Assembly (NCBI RefSeq): GCF_024105735.1
Contig: NZ_JAAAML010000003.1
Location: forward strand, 186,001-250,000
Source of the DNA: Parahoeflea alexandrii
GTDB taxonomy: Bacteria; Pseudomonadota; Alphaproteobacteria; Rhizobiales; Rhizobiaceae
Direction of reading: 5' to 3'
Length of the DNA stretch: 64,000 nt
The notes under the pieces were generated by a model, which saw only the letters and a program-made list of their open reading frames with translations, was not told the origin of the DNA and ran no database searches. Positions 44,096-52,712 of the stretch are shown in pieces; position 1 is the first letter of the stretch, and each line of letters opens with the position of its first letter. A program made the translations under genes and the position numbers.

Positions 44096-45244
44096 CTAGG
44101 CAAGCTTGTCATCAAGCAGGTGCACCGGAAACAGCATGGCGTTGATCAGCCGGTAGAACTCCGCGGCCGAGGCGGTCCGGTCCATCTCCATGTCGAAATG
44201 GAGATGCTGGTCCTTCAGTCCCTGGAAGCGGGGCAGTTTGGGATTGCGCCTGAATTCCGGCTTGAAGCCGGCCAGCCCTTTCTTGCCGCGCCATTGCGTG
44301 ATCGCCTGGGCATAGGCGGCCTTTCTGGTGTGGAATTCCTCGCCCGACGTCGCGGTCTCACAGTCATGGGCGCAGGCCTTGATAAAGCCTGCTTCCCATC
44401 CTTCGAGCTCAATGCCGCAACGCTGCTTGAACCGTTCCATGCTCAAGGCAATGGCTGCGGCGTTGCCCATCCCGGTGGTGAAGGGAAAGCCCTCAAGCCG
44501 AGCCTCTGCCTCGGGCAATGCGTGTTCCGGTGTTCCCGCAAGGCCCTGCACTGAAAGGGGCCGTTCCCAGTACACCATGCATTGCGCCATCAGCACGGTC
44601 TTGCACAGGCTGTCGGTTTCGGGCGCCTCCTGCTCGAAATAGACATCCGAGAACGCTGCCCGTATTCGCTCCAGCAACTCTCGCCTGACGGCGCCGTGCC
44701 AGGCACCGAAGAAGCAGTCCGGCCGTGCGCCTGCATCTGCCCAGTAGAACAGCTTCTGCATCATGTCCTTCTGCTGGGGCAGGTTGAGACTGCTGCCGGT
44801 GCCGATCCGGGCGATCTCGCGTCCCGCGCGCGCTGCCGGCCAGACATAGCCGGCCCGGCTCCATGACAGCGCATCGGCCTGCGGCACGCGCTTGAGCGTG
44901 GCTTCCAGCACCGCGCAGATGTCAGGGTCGGCGTAGTCCGACGCCTCGATCAGGCAGATCCATTCGCCGCGCGTATGCGGGACCATCCAGTTCCAGCAGG
45001 CAGCCTTGCTGGCAGCTGCTGCAAGTTCGCCACTCGCGGGCCCGGGCGACATGACGGTCAGGCGGGGATCAGACTGTTGGGATGCAAAGCGGGACAGCGG
45101 TTCGGTGTCGCTGGAAAAGTCGCCGATCAGGATCTGGAAATCATCACGCGCATTGCCCAGCATCTGCCGCACGGAATCAATGACTGCGGCCTGCGATCCG
45201 GGACTGTGTCCAAACACGGGAATGCAGATCGAAAGCAGGGTCAC
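44096..45244 (-). CDS. GT2-like glycosyltransferase, paralogue B
   Basis: The 382-residue protein begins LLSICIPVFGHSPGSQAA, the strand-loop start of GT-A fold glycosyltransferases, and has a degenerate acidic site (LIEASDYADPDIC). The start is a GTG that overlaps the stop codon of the upstream gene (GTGA). Its C-terminus (AAEFYRLINAMLFPVHLLDD) aligns with that of the upstream gene, as do CGIELEGWEAGFIKACAHDC and the HTRKAAYAQA segment, so the two are tandem paralogues. The acceptor and sugar are unknown. Confidence 0.75.
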   Translation of the reverse strand: MTLLSICIPVFGHSPGSQAAVIDSVRQMLGNARDDFQILIGDFSSDTEPLSRFASQQSDPRLTVMSPGPASGELAAAASKAACWNWMVPHTRGEWICLIEASDYADPDICAVLEATLKRVPQADALSWSRAGYVWPAARAGREIARIGTGSSLNLPQQKDMMQKLFYWADAGARPDCFFGAWHGAVRRELLERIRAAFSDVYFEQEAPETDSLCKTVLMAQCMVYWERPLSVQGLAGTPEHALPEAEARLEGFPFTTGMGNAAAIALSMERFKQRCGIELEGWEAGFIKACAHDCETATSGEEFHTRKAAYAQAITQWRGKKGLAGFKPEFRRNPKLPRFQGLKDQHLHFDMEMDRTASAAEFYRLINAMLFPVHLLDDKLA

Positions 45245-46443
45245 AGGGCGAACACCTTTGTGCCTGCCAGCAGGTTGTCCATCGGCATGATGACATGTTC
45301 GGCAAAGCGGTAGAACTCTTCCGGCGTGGTGGGTCCGAGCTCTGCCTCGCGCACATGCAGCGTCTCGTCGCTGACCCCGGAAAGCTGATTGATGGTCTTG
45401 GGCGGTGCAAAAGCCGGCGGCTTGAACATCGCGGCCCACCTGCCGCCCTCCCACGCCGCAAAGCCGCGGGCAAAGCAATCAACCTTGGCGTCATATTCCT
45501 CGCGGGTATGCGAATAGCGGCATTCATCCATCGCGGCATGGGCGAAGTTGGCGCCAAAGCCCGCGAGATCAATCCCGTAGGTGTGGCAGAACCAGGTGGT
45601 GGTGGTGGCGATGCTCAGGCACAACGATGCGCCTGAACCGGCCAGCCGGAACGGGAAGAAGGGCTGGTTCAGGCTGATGCCGCCGGTCGTTTCCGTCTCG
45701 AAAGTGGCGAGCCTCGTCCCCATCGTCTCGCGCGACACTGTTGCCGCTGAATTGGATGCGGCGCAGGCCCCCAGTACCGACAAGGGTCGCTGCGAATGGA
45801 CGATGGCCCTGGCAGTGGAAACGACCTTGCAGCTGCTTTCCCAGTCGACATTGGGGTGTTCGAAATAGCGGCCGCCATAGCTTTGTTTGACTCGCTCCAT
45901 CAATGAGCGCTTGATCGCTCCGTGATAGATGCCGACCCCGACACCCGGATGCCGCTTGCGCTCGCTCCAGCGGTACAGCTGATCAGCCAAGGCCTGTTTT
46001 GACAGGATGCTCGCACCGCTTGCCAACGGAATGCGGGCCAGTGTGGGCGCCGGACGGTTGTCAGGCCACTGGAAGGTCATGCACTCCCAGCTGATGGCAT
46101 CTGCATCGCGGTACTTCACCTCGAAAAGGCGGGTCAGCTCGGAAAGCCGCGGATCGACAAAATCATCATCGCCGATCACCGTGATCCAGCGGCCCTCTGT
46201 CTGCTCCACCGCCCGTTCCCAGTTGTTCACCATCGGCAGCACAGCCGGGGCAGGGGGGATCAGCCGGAATCGTCCGTCCTTGAGTTGCTTGTTGAGGAAC
46301 GCGTCCAGCGGGCCCGGATCATCGGAGTTGTCGGCAACGATCACCTCGAAACCGCGGCTTTCACTCGCCGCGAGCGCCTTGATGGTCTCGATGCAATAGC
46401 TCTGGCGGTTTCGCGTCGGCAGGCAGATTGACAATTGTACCAT
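45241..46443 (-). CDS. GT2-like glycosyltransferase, paralogue A
   Basis: The 400-residue protein starts MVQLSICLPTRNRQSYCIETIKAL and has a classical GT-A signature VIGDDDFVDPRLSEL (the DDD metal site), preceded by NNWERAVEQTEGRW. The C-terminal half (YGIDLAGFGANFAHAAMDEC, SHTREEYDAKVDCFA, PEEFYRFAEHVIMPMDNLL) matches the downstream gene. AAGG precedes the ATG. It is likely to act on a surface polysaccharide or glycoprotein. No other polysaccharide genes lie beside the pair. Confidence 0.82.
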   Translation of the reverse strand: MVQLSICLPTRNRQSYCIETIKALAASESRGFEVIVADNSDDPGPLDAFLNKQLKDGRFRLIPPAPAVLPMVNNWERAVEQTEGRWITVIGDDDFVDPRLSELTRLFEVKYRDADAISWECMTFQWPDNRPAPTLARIPLASGASILSKQALADQLYRWSERKRHPGVGVGIYHGAIKRSLMERVKQSYGGRYFEHPNVDWESSCKVVSTARAIVHSQRPLSVLGACAASNSAATVSRETMGTRLATFETETTGGISLNQPFFPFRLAGSGASLCLSIATTTTWFCHTYGIDLAGFGANFAHAAMDECRYSHTREEYDAKVDCFARGFAAWEGGRWAAMFKPPAFAPPKTINQLSGVSDETLHVREAELGPTTPEEFYRFAEHVIMPMDNLLAGTKVFAL

Positions 46444-46532
46444 GAAGAGCCTTCGTCGACGGTCGGTTCCCCTGAACCACTAGCCGATGAAACTTGCGTT
46501 ATGCTTGCCCGAACCGATCTCCGGCGACGGCA

Positions 46533-47696
46533 TCAGAATGCCTTGCCCCGTGCCGAGACCGGCCAGAGGCATTCAACCTTGCCGTTGCGCAGCCCGACAT
46601 ACCAGTCATGAAGATTGCAGGTCGGGTCGCAATGGCCCGGCACCAGCCAAAGCCTGTCGCCGACCTTGAGTGCGCCGGCAGGATCGGTGATCTGGCCGTG
46701 CTCGTCCGAACACTGGACATAGCCCACGTCGCCGCGCCCGAACACCACCGGCAGGCCGCTATCGACGGAGAGCACCTTCAGCCCTGCGTCACACACCGCC
46801 AAGTCGGTTTTGACATGGCTCATCACCGATGTGAGAACAAACAGCGCGTTCTCGAATTCGCCGTGGTCCAGGCGCTTGCCGTCCAGATCGAGAATGCGGC
46901 CGTAGTCCGCGTCCATGAAGGCATAGGACCCGCACTGCAGTTCGGTGTAGACGCCCGAATTGCCTTCGAACGCAAAACTGCCCGTGCCGCCACCCGTGAC
47001 GCTGTCGCACTTCACGCCGGCAGCTTGCAGCGCCGCCAAGACGTCTTTGACGAGAGCAATCGCCGCATCGGCCTTGGCCCTTCGGTCCCGGTGATCTTGC
47101 AGGTGCTGCATGGCGCCCTGATAGGCCTGGATGCCCGCAAATATCAGGCCCGGGGCGGCGTTGACTGCTTTGGCCAGCGCCACCACCTCTGCCGGGTCCG
47201 TCACCCCGCAGCGACCCGCACCGCAATCGATCTCGACGAGACACTCAAGCGTGGTGCCATGCCGAGTGACTGCCTCTGAAAGCTCTGCAACATTCACCGG
47301 ATCATCGATGCAGCAACTTACGCGAGCCCCCAGCTTTGGCAGTTGCGCCAGCCGGTCGATTTTCAGCTTGCCGCGCACCTGGTTGGAGACGAGCACATCG
47401 CAGATGCCGCCACGCACGAACGCCTCCGCCTCAGAGACCTTCTGACAGCAGATCCCGGTCGAGCCTCCGATTGACTGCTGCAGCTTCGCCACGTCGACGG
47501 ACTTGTGCATCTTCCCGTGAGCGCGCAGGCGCATACCCATCTCCCGCGTGCGCCCGGCCATCCTGATCAGGTTGCGCTCCAGTGCATCGAGATCGAGCAC
47601 CAGGCACGGCGTCTGCACATCGGCCTCGTCCATGCCGGGCAGGGCAGGGATATCATAGCCAACCGTCAGTCCGGCGAGATGGGGTTCGGTGTTCAC
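46533..47696 (-). CDS. 3-hydroxy-D-aspartate (beta-hydroxyaspartate) aldolase-like PLP enzyme
   Basis: The 387-residue protein matches BhcC and D-threonine aldolase-type enzymes: VGYDIPALPGMDE near the N-terminus, RAHGKMHKSVDVAKLQ with the likely PLP lysine, CCQKVSEAEAFVRGGI, EIDCGAGRCGV, GGGTGSF, GSYAFMDADYG, and the metal-binding PGHCDPTCNLHDWYVGLRNGKVE. The start is a GTG at 47696 with AAAGG upstream. BhcC splits beta-hydroxyaspartate to glycine and glyoxylate; here the partner genes bhcA, bhcB and bhcD are not adjacent, so it may serve amino acid catabolism instead. Confidence 0.85.
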   Translation of the reverse strand: MNTEPHLAGLTVGYDIPALPGMDEADVQTPCLVLDLDALERNLIRMAGRTREMGMRLRAHGKMHKSVDVAKLQQSIGGSTGICCQKVSEAEAFVRGGICDVLVSNQVRGKLKIDRLAQLPKLGARVSCCIDDPVNVAELSEAVTRHGTTLECLVEIDCGAGRCGVTDPAEVVALAKAVNAAPGLIFAGIQAYQGAMQHLQDHRDRRAKADAAIALVKDVLAALQAAGVKCDSVTGGGTGSFAFEGNSGVYTELQCGSYAFMDADYGRILDLDGKRLDHGEFENALFVLTSVMSHVKTDLAVCDAGLKVLSVDSGLPVVFGRGDVGYVQCSDEHGQITDPAGALKVGDRLWLVPGHCDPTCNLHDWYVGLRNGKVECLWPVSARGKAF

Positions 47697-47926
47697 GGTG
47701 TAACCTTTCCGTGTCCGCAAGGCGCGCGCATCGGGATCTTCCATGCGATGAGTATGACTTCGCTTTGTTTTGACGGGAAGATGCGATTCCGCTTTTGCGC
47801 GCCGCGTGTTGACCCGGCCCGAGCGATCGGCTCTTGTGTGCGGTAGAGGCTTTGGGCAGAGGTGCAGACGAGCATGACACATGGCGGCAACGGTCAGGGC
47901 AGAAGATTTGCCGGAAGGATTGAACC

Positions 47927-48175
47927 ATGAGATGGGCACTGGTGGATTTCGGGCATCCGTTTTACCGGCCGCTCACGCGCCGCATCATCATTTTTGCTTT
48001 GGTCCTGGCATGGACCGTGGTCGAGTTCTTCTCAGGCTCCACCGGTTGGCTGCTGTTCTTCCTGGTGCTCTCCGCTTATGTCGGCTGGGGGTTTTTTCTT
48101 TCCGGCCAGCCCGATCAAGCTGCTGAGGATCAGCGCGGCACGCCGCCGCCTCCGGGCTCCGGCAAGGACGGCTAG
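47927..48175 (+). CDS. Small membrane protein, 82 residues
   Basis: The ATG at 47927 follows GGAAGGA by about seven bases. Two hydrophobic segments (IIIFALVLAWTVVEFF and WLLFFLVLSAYVGWGFFL) are joined by GSTG, with a Pro/Gly-rich C-terminal tail. There is no family match that I can name. It is divergent from the aldolase gene and lies upstream of tRNA-Pro. Confidence 0.72.
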   Translation: MRWALVDFGHPFYRPLTRRIIIFALVLAWTVVEFFSGSTGWLLFFLVLSAYVGWGFFLSGQPDQAAEDQRGTPPPPGSGKDG

Positions 48176-48304
48176 ACCTCCGCAAGCTTCTGATACCCTT
48201 CTGTCCGGCGGCAACCGCGATACTGATCCCGACGGGTCGCTGATTTCATCAAGAAGGGGCTTGTGGCCACGCCTGCCTCGGTCTATAAGCCAGCCCGCTG
48301 GTCA

Positions 48305-48381
48305 CGGAGTGTAGCGCAGCCTGGTAGCGCACGTCGTTCGGGACGACGGGGTCGGAGGTTCGAATCCTCTCACTCCGACCA
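48305..48381 (+). tRNA. tRNA-Pro (anticodon CGG)
   Basis: Acceptor arms CGGAGTG and CACTCCG, a D arm with GCGC/GCGC, an anticodon stem CGTCG/CGACG enclosing TTCGGGA (anticodon CGG), and a T arm with GGTTCGAATCC are all present. The discriminator A and encoded CCA end at 48381. A TTTTT run begins at 48384 and may terminate transcription. Confidence 0.97.
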
Positions 48382-48519
48382 GATTTTTCCCGATTTTGCT
48401 GGTCCTATGGTTTGTCGCCACTTCATTGGTATGGGCTTGTCACGGCCAAAGTGGTGCCCGACACCTTCTCTTAACGGCTTTTGCCTATGGTCTCCGAACA
48501 TAGCGAGCGAGAGACCAAA

Positions 48520-49326
48520 ATGACTGACCGGAAGACGTGCGAAGGGTGCCGAAACGGTGCAAAATTCGCGGCTGACATCACCATGGCTTTCCAGCCGATC
48601 TTGGATGTCCGGAATAAGCGCATGTTTGCCTACGAGGCACTCTTGCGTGGCGCGGAAGGTGAGGGCGCAGGCGTCCTCCTGTCCCAGGTCACCGATGCGA
48701 ACCGCTACGCTTTCGACCAGAAATGCCGGGTGACGGCGATCGAGCTTGCGACCGCGCTCGATCTCGCTGAACATGATGCCTACCTCTCCATCAATTTTCT
48801 GCCCAACGCGGTCTATGAACCCAAGGCCTGTATCAAGTTGACCCTGGAAACCGCGATGCGGACCGGATTTCCGGTCGAACGGATCATGTTCGAATTTACC
48901 GAATCCGAGCGCGTCGACACGGCGCATCTGCTCAACATTCTTCACGCCTACCGCAATCTGGGCTTCAAGACGGCCATCGATGATTTCGGTGCCGGCTATG
49001 CGGGCCTCGATCTTCTCTCCAAGTTTCAACCCGACGTGGTCAAGCTCGACATGGGTCTGATCCGGGATATCGACGGATCTCCGGTCAAGGCCACCATGCT
49101 TCGCCACAATGTGCACATGTTACATGATCTCGGTATCGAAGTCGTGTGTGAAGGCGTTGAAACGCAAGCCGAGTTTGACGTGCTGCATGATCTCGGCGTC
49201 GACCTCATGCAGGGCTACTTCTTTGCCAAGCCCGCCATAGCTTCCCTGCCGGAGCCACACTGGCCAGCTCGCTCCGCATTGCCCGTTTCTGAAGCGCAGC
49301 GGTCGGACCTCGACCTCGCGGTCTAG
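48520..49326 (+). CDS. EAL-domain cyclic di-GMP phosphodiesterase
   Basis: The 268-residue protein is almost only an EAL domain. It keeps the catalytic landmarks: YEALLRG (the EAL Glu), SINFLPNAV (Asn), FEFTESERVD (Glu), AIDDFGAGYAGLDLL (Asp pair), VVKLDMGLIRDID (Lys), VVCEGVET and QGYFFAKP. It should be an active, soluble phosphodiesterase. A short Cys pair (CEGCRNG) lies at the N-terminus. The ATG at 48520 has GAGAGACC upstream; an upstream in-frame ATG at 48487 is possible. Confidence 0.92.
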   Translation: MTDRKTCEGCRNGAKFAADITMAFQPILDVRNKRMFAYEALLRGAEGEGAGVLLSQVTDANRYAFDQKCRVTAIELATALDLAEHDAYLSINFLPNAVYEPKACIKLTLETAMRTGFPVERIMFEFTESERVDTAHLLNILHAYRNLGFKTAIDDFGAGYAGLDLLSKFQPDVVKLDMGLIRDIDGSPVKATMLRHNVHMLHDLGIEVVCEGVETQAEFDVLHDLGVDLMQGYFFAKPAIASLPEPHWPARSALPVSEAQRSDLDLAV

Positions 49327-49365
49327 CCATCTCCGCTCGCCGGTCATCTGCGGCTGGACAGGCTT

Positions 49366-50259
49366 TTACGCCGCGTGCTCGACCAGAAAGTCGATGAATG
49401 CCCGCACCCGTGGCAGGTGCTGCCGCCCCGGGGGCATCAGCGCGGTAATTGGCACCGGTTCGGAGACATGGCAATCGACCAGCAAGGGCTTCAGCCGACC
49501 ATCGGCGATGGCGTCCTCGATGACGAAACTCGCCAGCCGCACGATTCCAAGCCCCGCCAAAGCCATTTCCGCCAGGATGTCGGCATTGTCGCAGGTGACC
49601 GCCGGTTTGACAGCCACCGGGACAACCTTGCCGTCGACCTTGATCGGCCATTCCGCGAGACGCGCGAATCCGGTGATCGCCAGGCAGGCGTGGTCCTTGA
49701 GATCGGCGGCCGATTGTGGTTCGCCGTGGCGCTCGAGATAGGCCGGACTGGCCGCAATAATCCGTCTTGATTGGCCAAGCTGCCGCGCAATCAGGCTTGA
49801 ATCCGTCAGCGCTCCGGTCCTGATCGCCATGTCGAGCTGTTCGCCGATCACATCGACGCGGCGGTCGGCCACCGAGACCACGAGGTCGATGTCCGGATAA
49901 CGGGCCCTGAAATCCGGCAGCACGGGCGCCAGCCGGTGCTTGGCGAAGGCCGTGCCCATATTGACCCGGATGGTGCCTTGCGGCCTGCCGCGGGCGGACA
50001 TCACCTCCGCTTCGGTCGCTTCGATCGCAGCGAGGATCTCGCGGCCGCGATTGAGCAGGGTTTCTCCCTCTGCCGTCATCATCAGCCGCCGGGTCGTGCG
50101 CTGCAGAAGCTTCACACCCAGCCGGTCCTCGAGCCGCGTGACTGCCTTGGAAACGCCCGAAGGCGTCAGTCCTGTCTCCTCGGCGGCCGCGGCAAAACCG
50201 CCGCGTTCCACCACCCGGACAAATATCCCGATCTCGTCGGATGCTGCGGTTCTATTCAT
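49366..50259 (-). CDS. LysR-family transcriptional regulator
   Basis: The 297-residue protein has the winged HTH at residues 8-66 (FVRVVERGGFAAAAEETG, SGVSKAVTRLEDRLGVKLLQRTTRR) and a LysR substrate-binding domain (GTIRVNMGTAFAKHRLAPVLPDF). It is divergent from the 64-residue protein and tautomerase genes, the usual arrangement for LysR autoregulation and control of neighbours. The inducer is unknown. Confidence 0.92.
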   Translation of the reverse strand: MNRTAASDEIGIFVRVVERGGFAAAAEETGLTPSGVSKAVTRLEDRLGVKLLQRTTRRLMMTAEGETLLNRGREILAAIEATEAEVMSARGRPQGTIRVNMGTAFAKHRLAPVLPDFRARYPDIDLVVSVADRRVDVIGEQLDMAIRTGALTDSSLIARQLGQSRRIIAASPAYLERHGEPQSAADLKDHACLAITGFARLAEWPIKVDGKVVPVAVKPAVTCDNADILAEMALAGLGIVRLASFVIEDAIADGRLKPLLVDCHVSEPVPITALMPPGRQHLPRVRAFIDFLVEHAA

Positions 50260-50359
50260 GACTGAAAGTCCGGAGTGATCCTCAATAATGGCAGATTATA
50301 AATCCTGAAAACAATAATACAACTCTGTCAACGCCACGACATCACCGAAGGAGACTGAC

Positions 50360-50554
50360 ATGTCGATACAGAGCAACCGGCCACCACATCATGATCTGCA
50401 TGCAATCGATCATCTGCCGGATTTTGACCGGTACCGCGAACGGGCCCACCAGGAGCGCACGAGAGCCATCAACCATGCCATGTCGCTGATCTGGAGCCGG
50501 ATGACGGGTCGGCGGACACGCCGGCAGAAGGATGCCGCATTCTGGGTGGCCTGA
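50360..50554 (+). CDS. Small basic protein of unknown role, 64 residues
   Basis: An AAGGAG site seven bases before the ATG supports it. The sequence is rich in His, Arg and Asp (NRPPHHDLHAIDHLPDFDRYRERAH in two parts) and ends in a basic helix with SLIWSRMTGRRTRRQKDA. There is no membrane segment. It lies between the divergent LysR gene and the tautomerase gene, 78 bases from the latter, and is likely LysR-controlled. Confidence 0.68.
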   Translation: MSIQSNRPPHHDLHAIDHLPDFDRYRERAHQERTRAINHAMSLIWSRMTGRRTRRQKDAAFWVA

Positions 50555-50632
50555 CCGGCTCCACTGCCTTTGAACGGATCCGTTCGCACCTGCTGCGCCG
50601 GTCCGGCCTTGTTGTCAAAAAGGGAGACGACC

Positions 50633-51031
50633 ATGCCCCTGGTCAAGTTCAATGTGCCGCAATCGCTTGCCGATGACCGGGTTGCCGGTTTGCGCGACGC
50701 CGTTCACGAAGCGCTGGTGGCGACGGCCAATGTACCGGGAGATGATCTGTTTCACGTCGTCCACCGACTGGATCCGTCGAGTCTGGTTCTGAACCCGAGC
50801 TTCCCCGGTCTTGAGCGCAGTCCGGAGGCGGTTATCGTCGAGATCACCTTCCGGATGGGGCGGACGGAAACCCAGAAACAGGCGCTCTACCGCGACATTG
50901 CCCGCCTGGCGCAGGCCAGGGCCGCGATACGGCCTGAGGATGTCATGGTCGTACTCTTTGAAAACACTTCGCTCGACTGGAGCTTTGGTTCAGGTATCGC
51001 GCATTATGCGCTGGCTCCGGTTCCCGTGTGA
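50633..51031 (+). CDS. Tautomerase-family protein (Tautomerase_2 type)
   Basis: The 132-residue protein starts MPLVKFNVPQS, so processing exposes the catalytic Pro1 of the family. ITFRMGRTETQKQALYRDIARL and PEDVMVVLFENTSLDWSFG are family landmarks. These enzymes act on 2-oxo/2-hydroxy acids, including malonate semialdehyde and haloacrylates. The ATG follows GGGAGA. Its 3' end overlaps the converging ArsR gene by 42 bases. Confidence 0.85.
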   Translation: MPLVKFNVPQSLADDRVAGLRDAVHEALVATANVPGDDLFHVVHRLDPSSLVLNPSFPGLERSPEAVIVEITFRMGRTETQKQALYRDIARLAQARAAIRPEDVMVVLFENTSLDWSFGSGIAHYALAPVPV

Positions 51032-51721
51032 GTTTTGGTCTTGCCGGCAAAAGGTGGCCAGCAATTCGGTCTCGCCCCGCTCGGTGAAATGCACAACGCG
51101 AGAAGCTGCTTCACGGCGAGCCCAACCCAGGCTTTCAAACCGGGAGAGCAGGGTCTGGCCGAGTGATCCGGCCAGGTGCGTGCGCCGCGCACTCCAGTCA
51201 AGACAGGACCGGCACAAGGGCCGCCGCTGGGTTTCAAGTGCTGCCAGATCGATGCCGAACTGCATCATCCGTTCACGACCGGCCTCAGTCAAAACCGGTT
51301 CGCCGTCCACCTCGTCCAGCATCGCCGACGCCAGAAGTCCGTCATAAAGAGCAACCCCGAGCTCGCCCGCCAGATGGTTGTAGCAGACCCGCGCCTTTCT
51401 GAGCGCCGGATCCTTCGGCCCGGTGCGGGTGCGCGTCAGTCCGCGCCGGGCCGCGAGCCCCATCATGGTTTCCAGAAGCGCGCCGACATCATCATCGGCA
51501 AGGGCAAAATAGCGATGCCTTCCCTGTTTGCGTTGGATCAGGAGGTCGGCGCTTTCGAGCTTCTTGAGATGGGAACTCGCCGTTTGCACGGTCACGCCAG
51601 CCTCCGCGGCCAGTTTGCTCGCGGTCAGCGCCCCGCCGGCCATCAGCGCGGTCAGCATGTTGGCGCGCGCCGGATCGCCGATCAACGCGCCCAGCTGGGC
51701 TATGTCTGGACCTTCTTTCAT
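50990..51721 (-). CDS. ArsR-family winged-helix regulator, long form
   Basis: The 243-residue protein has an N-terminal ArsR HTH (DPARANMLTALMAGGALTASKLAAEAGVTVQTASSHLKKL, written here in the order seen) and a second domain with the conserved CRSCLDWSARRTHLAGSLG. This two-domain type is known from proteobacteria; the ligand is not clear, although the paired Cys could sense a metal or thiol-reactive compound. It is divergent from the NIPSNAP and monooxygenase genes with a palindrome in between. Confidence 0.87.
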   Translation of the reverse strand: MKEGPDIAQLGALIGDPARANMLTALMAGGALTASKLAAEAGVTVQTASSHLKKLESADLLIQRKQGRHRYFALADDDVGALLETMMGLAARRGLTRTRTGPKDPALRKARVCYNHLAGELGVALYDGLLASAMLDEVDGEPVLTEAGRERMMQFGIDLAALETQRRPLCRSCLDWSARRTHLAGSLGQTLLSRFESLGWARREAASRVVHFTERGETELLATFCRQDQNSHGNRSQRIMRDT

Positions 51722-51722
51722 A

Positions 51723-51740
51723 CTTCGATGCTAGTCGAAG
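51723..51740. promoter_or_regulatory. Operator candidate for the ArsR regulator
   Basis: CTTCGA and TCGAAG flank a six-base centre (TGCTAG), starting two bases upstream of the ArsR start codon and 52-69 bases before the NIPSNAP ATG. The position fits a shared operator that represses both directions. Confidence 0.6.
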
Positions 51741-51791
51741 CATAAGCGATCGTCAACGTGGCATAGAAAGCTTCCCAAACCGGAGGCATAC

Positions 51792-52121
51792 ATGATCACC
51801 TGTTTCATTCGCTATCACATCGATCCGACGAAGAAAGCCGAGTTCGAGCACTACGCACGTAACTGGGGCAAGGCGATACCGCGTTGCGGCGCCAATCTGA
51901 TCGGCTACTTCAGTCCGCACGAAGGCTCATCGACGCTCGCATATGGCGTCTACTCCCTCGACAGCCTGGCTGCCTATGAGGCCTATCGGCAACGCCTGAG
52001 CGAGGACCCGCTGGGCCGCGAGAACTATGAGTTCGCCCAGCGCGAAAAGTTTCTGCTGCGCGAGGATCGCACTTTTCTCAGGCTGGTCTCCGGCCCGCAC
52101 GCCGGGGTGGTCCGGCCATGA
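51792..52121 (+). CDS. NIPSNAP-family protein
   Basis: The 109-residue alpha/beta ferredoxin-like protein starts [25 protein letters not shown] and has the NIPSNAP core with [27 protein letters not shown]. Such proteins are common beside monooxygenase-like partners. Its stop overlaps the next ATG (ATGA), so the two are co-translated. It is probably ArsR-controlled. Confidence 0.87.
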   Translation: MITCFIRYHIDPTKKAEFEHYARNWGKAIPRCGANLIGYFSPHEGSSTLAYGVYSLDSLAAYEAYRQRLSEDPLGRENYEFAQREKFLLREDRTFLRLVSGPHAGVVRP

Positions 52122-52546
52122 TTGCTGTCATCTTCGAGGTCGAACCTGCCGATGGCCGTCGCCAGCAGTATCTCGATATTGCTGCCTCGATGCGTCCGTT
52201 GCTCGACGAGGTCGATGGCTTCATCTCGGTCGAACGCTTCGAAAGCCTCACCACGCCGGGCAAGCTGCTGTCGCTCTCATTCTTTCGGGACGAGGATGCC
52301 GTCAAGCGTTGGCGGACCCTGAGCGCCCACCGCAATGCCCAGGCGCGGGGCAGGGCGGGCGTGTTTGCCGGTTACCGGCTTCGGGTTGCTGAGGTGCTGC
52401 GCGATTACGGACTGCATGACCGGGATCAGGCCCCGGCCGATAGCAAGGAGGCCCACCCTCACGGATTGGCGGGTGAAGACCGGCATGGGAGCAATTCCAG
52501 CGAAAGTGGAAACCGGCTTCGCGATCGGAATGACATAAAAACATAA
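52118..52546 (+). CDS. Antibiotic-biosynthesis-monooxygenase-like protein with repeat-derived tail
   Basis: The first 105 residues form the ABM/ferredoxin-like fold ([69 protein letters not shown]). The following residues (about 125-142) are encoded by a dispersed hairpin repeat that begins at 52489, so the original C-terminus has probably been changed by the insertion. It is coupled to the NIPSNAP gene. The substrate is unknown. Confidence 0.82.
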   Translation: MIAVIFEVEPADGRRQQYLDIAASMRPLLDEVDGFISVERFESLTTPGKLLSLSFFRDEDAVKRWRTLSAHRNAQARGRAGVFAGYRLRVAEVLRDYGLHDRDQAPADSKEAHPHGLAGEDRHGSNSSESGNRLRDRNDIKT

Positions 52547-52587
52547 GTAGAGCATTTCCGGTGACTTGGTTTTCATCGGAAATGCTC
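52489..52587. repeat. Dispersed rhizobial-type hairpin repeat, copy 2
   Basis: It begins GAGCAATTCC like the copy at 29794 and ends in a hairpin with arms 52550-52564 (GAGCATTTCCGGTGA) and 52573-52587 that pair over 15 positions with one G-T pair, around an eight-base loop. It overlaps the 3' end of the monooxygenase-like gene and its stop codon. Confidence 0.72.
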
Positions 52588-52712
52588 CAGCCCATGGCGC
52601 AATTCATCGGCATGGATTAAAGCTCGGTCGGTGATTTGTGATTGGTCCCGTTTTTCTTGTCCTGGCTGCTGCACGGGTCACGCCCACTTCTATCGCTGAA
52701 GGCCTGTCCCCG

